The notes beneath the pieces are model-generated. The model was not told the origin of the DNA and did not search any database. It saw only the letters and a list, made by a program, of their open reading frames with translations. DNA of 7,251 nucleotides from Luminiphilus sp. (GTDB lineage: Bacteria > Pseudomonadota > Gammaproteobacteria > Pseudomonadales > Halieaceae): NCBI GenBank assembly GCA_022425845.1, contig JAKMEU010000387.1:1-7251 (forward strand). Reading direction: 5' to 3'. Position numbers and translations under genes: made by a program. Below, in pieces: positions 7,011 to 7,251 of the stretch; the stretch's first letter is position 1; the number at the start of each line of letters is the position of its first letter.

Positions 7011-7017
7011 AGGGAGG
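7011..7017 (+). promoter_or_regulatory. Strong ribosome binding site AGGGAGG that sets the start at 7022
   Basis: AGGGAGG lies four bases before the ATG at 7022 and is among the best Shine-Dalgarno matches in the window. It argues for the 42-residue product over a longer one read from the upstream TTG at 6869 in the same frame, which has no such site. Confidence 0.75.
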
Positions 7018-7021
7018 TCGG

Positions 7022-7150
7022 ATGAGCGATACAGAGGAAAAAAAGGCACCCCCGCAGTGGGGGACTCGCCTCGCAGCCATGGCCTTCGTGGTCTGCCTTG
7101 TTGTGCCCTTGTTGATCTTGCTAGGCGCGCTACTCAAGTGGACAGAATAG
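7022..7150 (+). CDS. Small single-span membrane protein, unknown function
   Basis: This 42-residue protein has a charged N-terminus (MSDTEEKKAPPQWGTR) and one hydrophobic helix at about residues 18-38 (from AAMAFVVC to GALLK), ending in KWTE. The N-terminal residues include three acidic and three basic side chains. The pattern is that of a small inner-membrane protein, of the kind that act as subunits or regulators of larger membrane complexes, but I do not recognise a family. It has a strong ribosome binding site and a clean stop. It stands alone on the plus strand, divergent from the hydrolase, with no partner visible inside the window. It may be a monocistronic gene or the first gene of a unit that continues to the right, although the next 100 bases show no clear start. 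Confidence 0.65.
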   Translation: MSDTEEKKAPPQWGTRLAAMAFVVCLVVPLLILLGALLKWTE

Positions 7151-7159
7151 TCCGCTTAG

Positions 7160-7181
7160 GGGCGATCCTAGGCTCTCGCCC
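7160..7181. other. Short stem-loop after the small membrane protein gene
   Basis: GGGCGA (7160-7165) and TCGCCC (7176-7181) can form six pairs around a ten-base loop, beginning nine bases after the stop. There is no following T-run, so a rho-independent terminator is not supported; it might mark a 3' end processed or ended in another way. The remaining bases to 7251 hold only a further weak CAGAC/GTCTG hairpin (7213-7228) and no gene I can support. Confidence 0.25.
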
Positions 7182-7251
7182 GTTGAGTAGGGGACGTCAG
7201 CTTTCTCATCAGCAGACTTTCCCGTCTGACTCAGTATCTTCAGCCATCGGC

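Noticed and set aside
6869..7021. N-terminal extension of the small membrane protein from a TTG at 6869
   Set aside because: The strong AGGGAGG site at 7011-7017 directly favours the ATG at 7022, and the extension has no ribosome binding site.
7130..7249. Minus-strand open frame entering from the right edge and overlapping the small membrane protein end
   Set aside because: It is about 40 codons with no recognisable motif; a second minus frame ending in TGATGA is also open here, and nothing separates either from chance.

Overview
This window looks like ordinary chromosomal DNA from a proteobacterium, most likely a marine or halotolerant gammaproteobacterium. The reasons are a moderately high G+C content, a sodium-coupled NhaC-family antiporter, an aerobic di-iron desaturase, and a VC1184-type cysteine desulfurase-like enzyme. 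A Halieaceae (OM60/NOR5)-type origin would fit, but this is an impression: there is no rRNA, tRNA or other marker gene to place it. I see no insertion sequence, phage gene, CRISPR array or tRNA.

Layout, left to right. At 3-140 (+) there is the probable last 45 codons of an NAD(P)-binding Rossmann-fold protein cut by the window edge. At 287-2185 (+) lies an NhaC-type Na+/H+ antiporter with an unusual N-terminal signal sequence and a small extracytoplasmic segment. At 2352-3374 (+) is a membrane fatty-acid-desaturase-family enzyme with all three histidine boxes. Three bases after its stop comes a xylose-isomerase-like TIM-barrel protein (3378-4229, +). These two almost certainly share one transcript and are probably translationally coupled. 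A strong stem-loop at 4232-4269 separates them from a convergent minus-strand pair: a PLP-dependent cysteine desulfurase-like protein (5537-4299) and, upstream of it, an exported cysteine-rich hydrolase of the PHB depolymerase/feruloyl esterase type (6837-5629). A perfect palindrome lies in the 91-base gap between those two genes. At the right end, divergent from the hydrolase, is a 42-residue single-span membrane protein (7022-7150, +) behind a 184-base leader with a good stem-loop. The last 100 bases hold no gene I can support.

How the genes work together: only the desaturase/TIM-barrel pair shows clear operon structure. It joins a membrane oxygen-dependent di-iron enzyme to a soluble putative sugar or polyol isomerase, and its substrate is unknown. 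This pair is the best candidate here for an undescribed pathway. The other genes look like independent housekeeping or accessory functions. Two conserved families carry departures at key positions: the desulfurase-like protein has Tyr where SufS has its persulfide Cys, which appears typical of its subfamily, and the TIM barrel seems to have Gln where one metal-binding His is expected.
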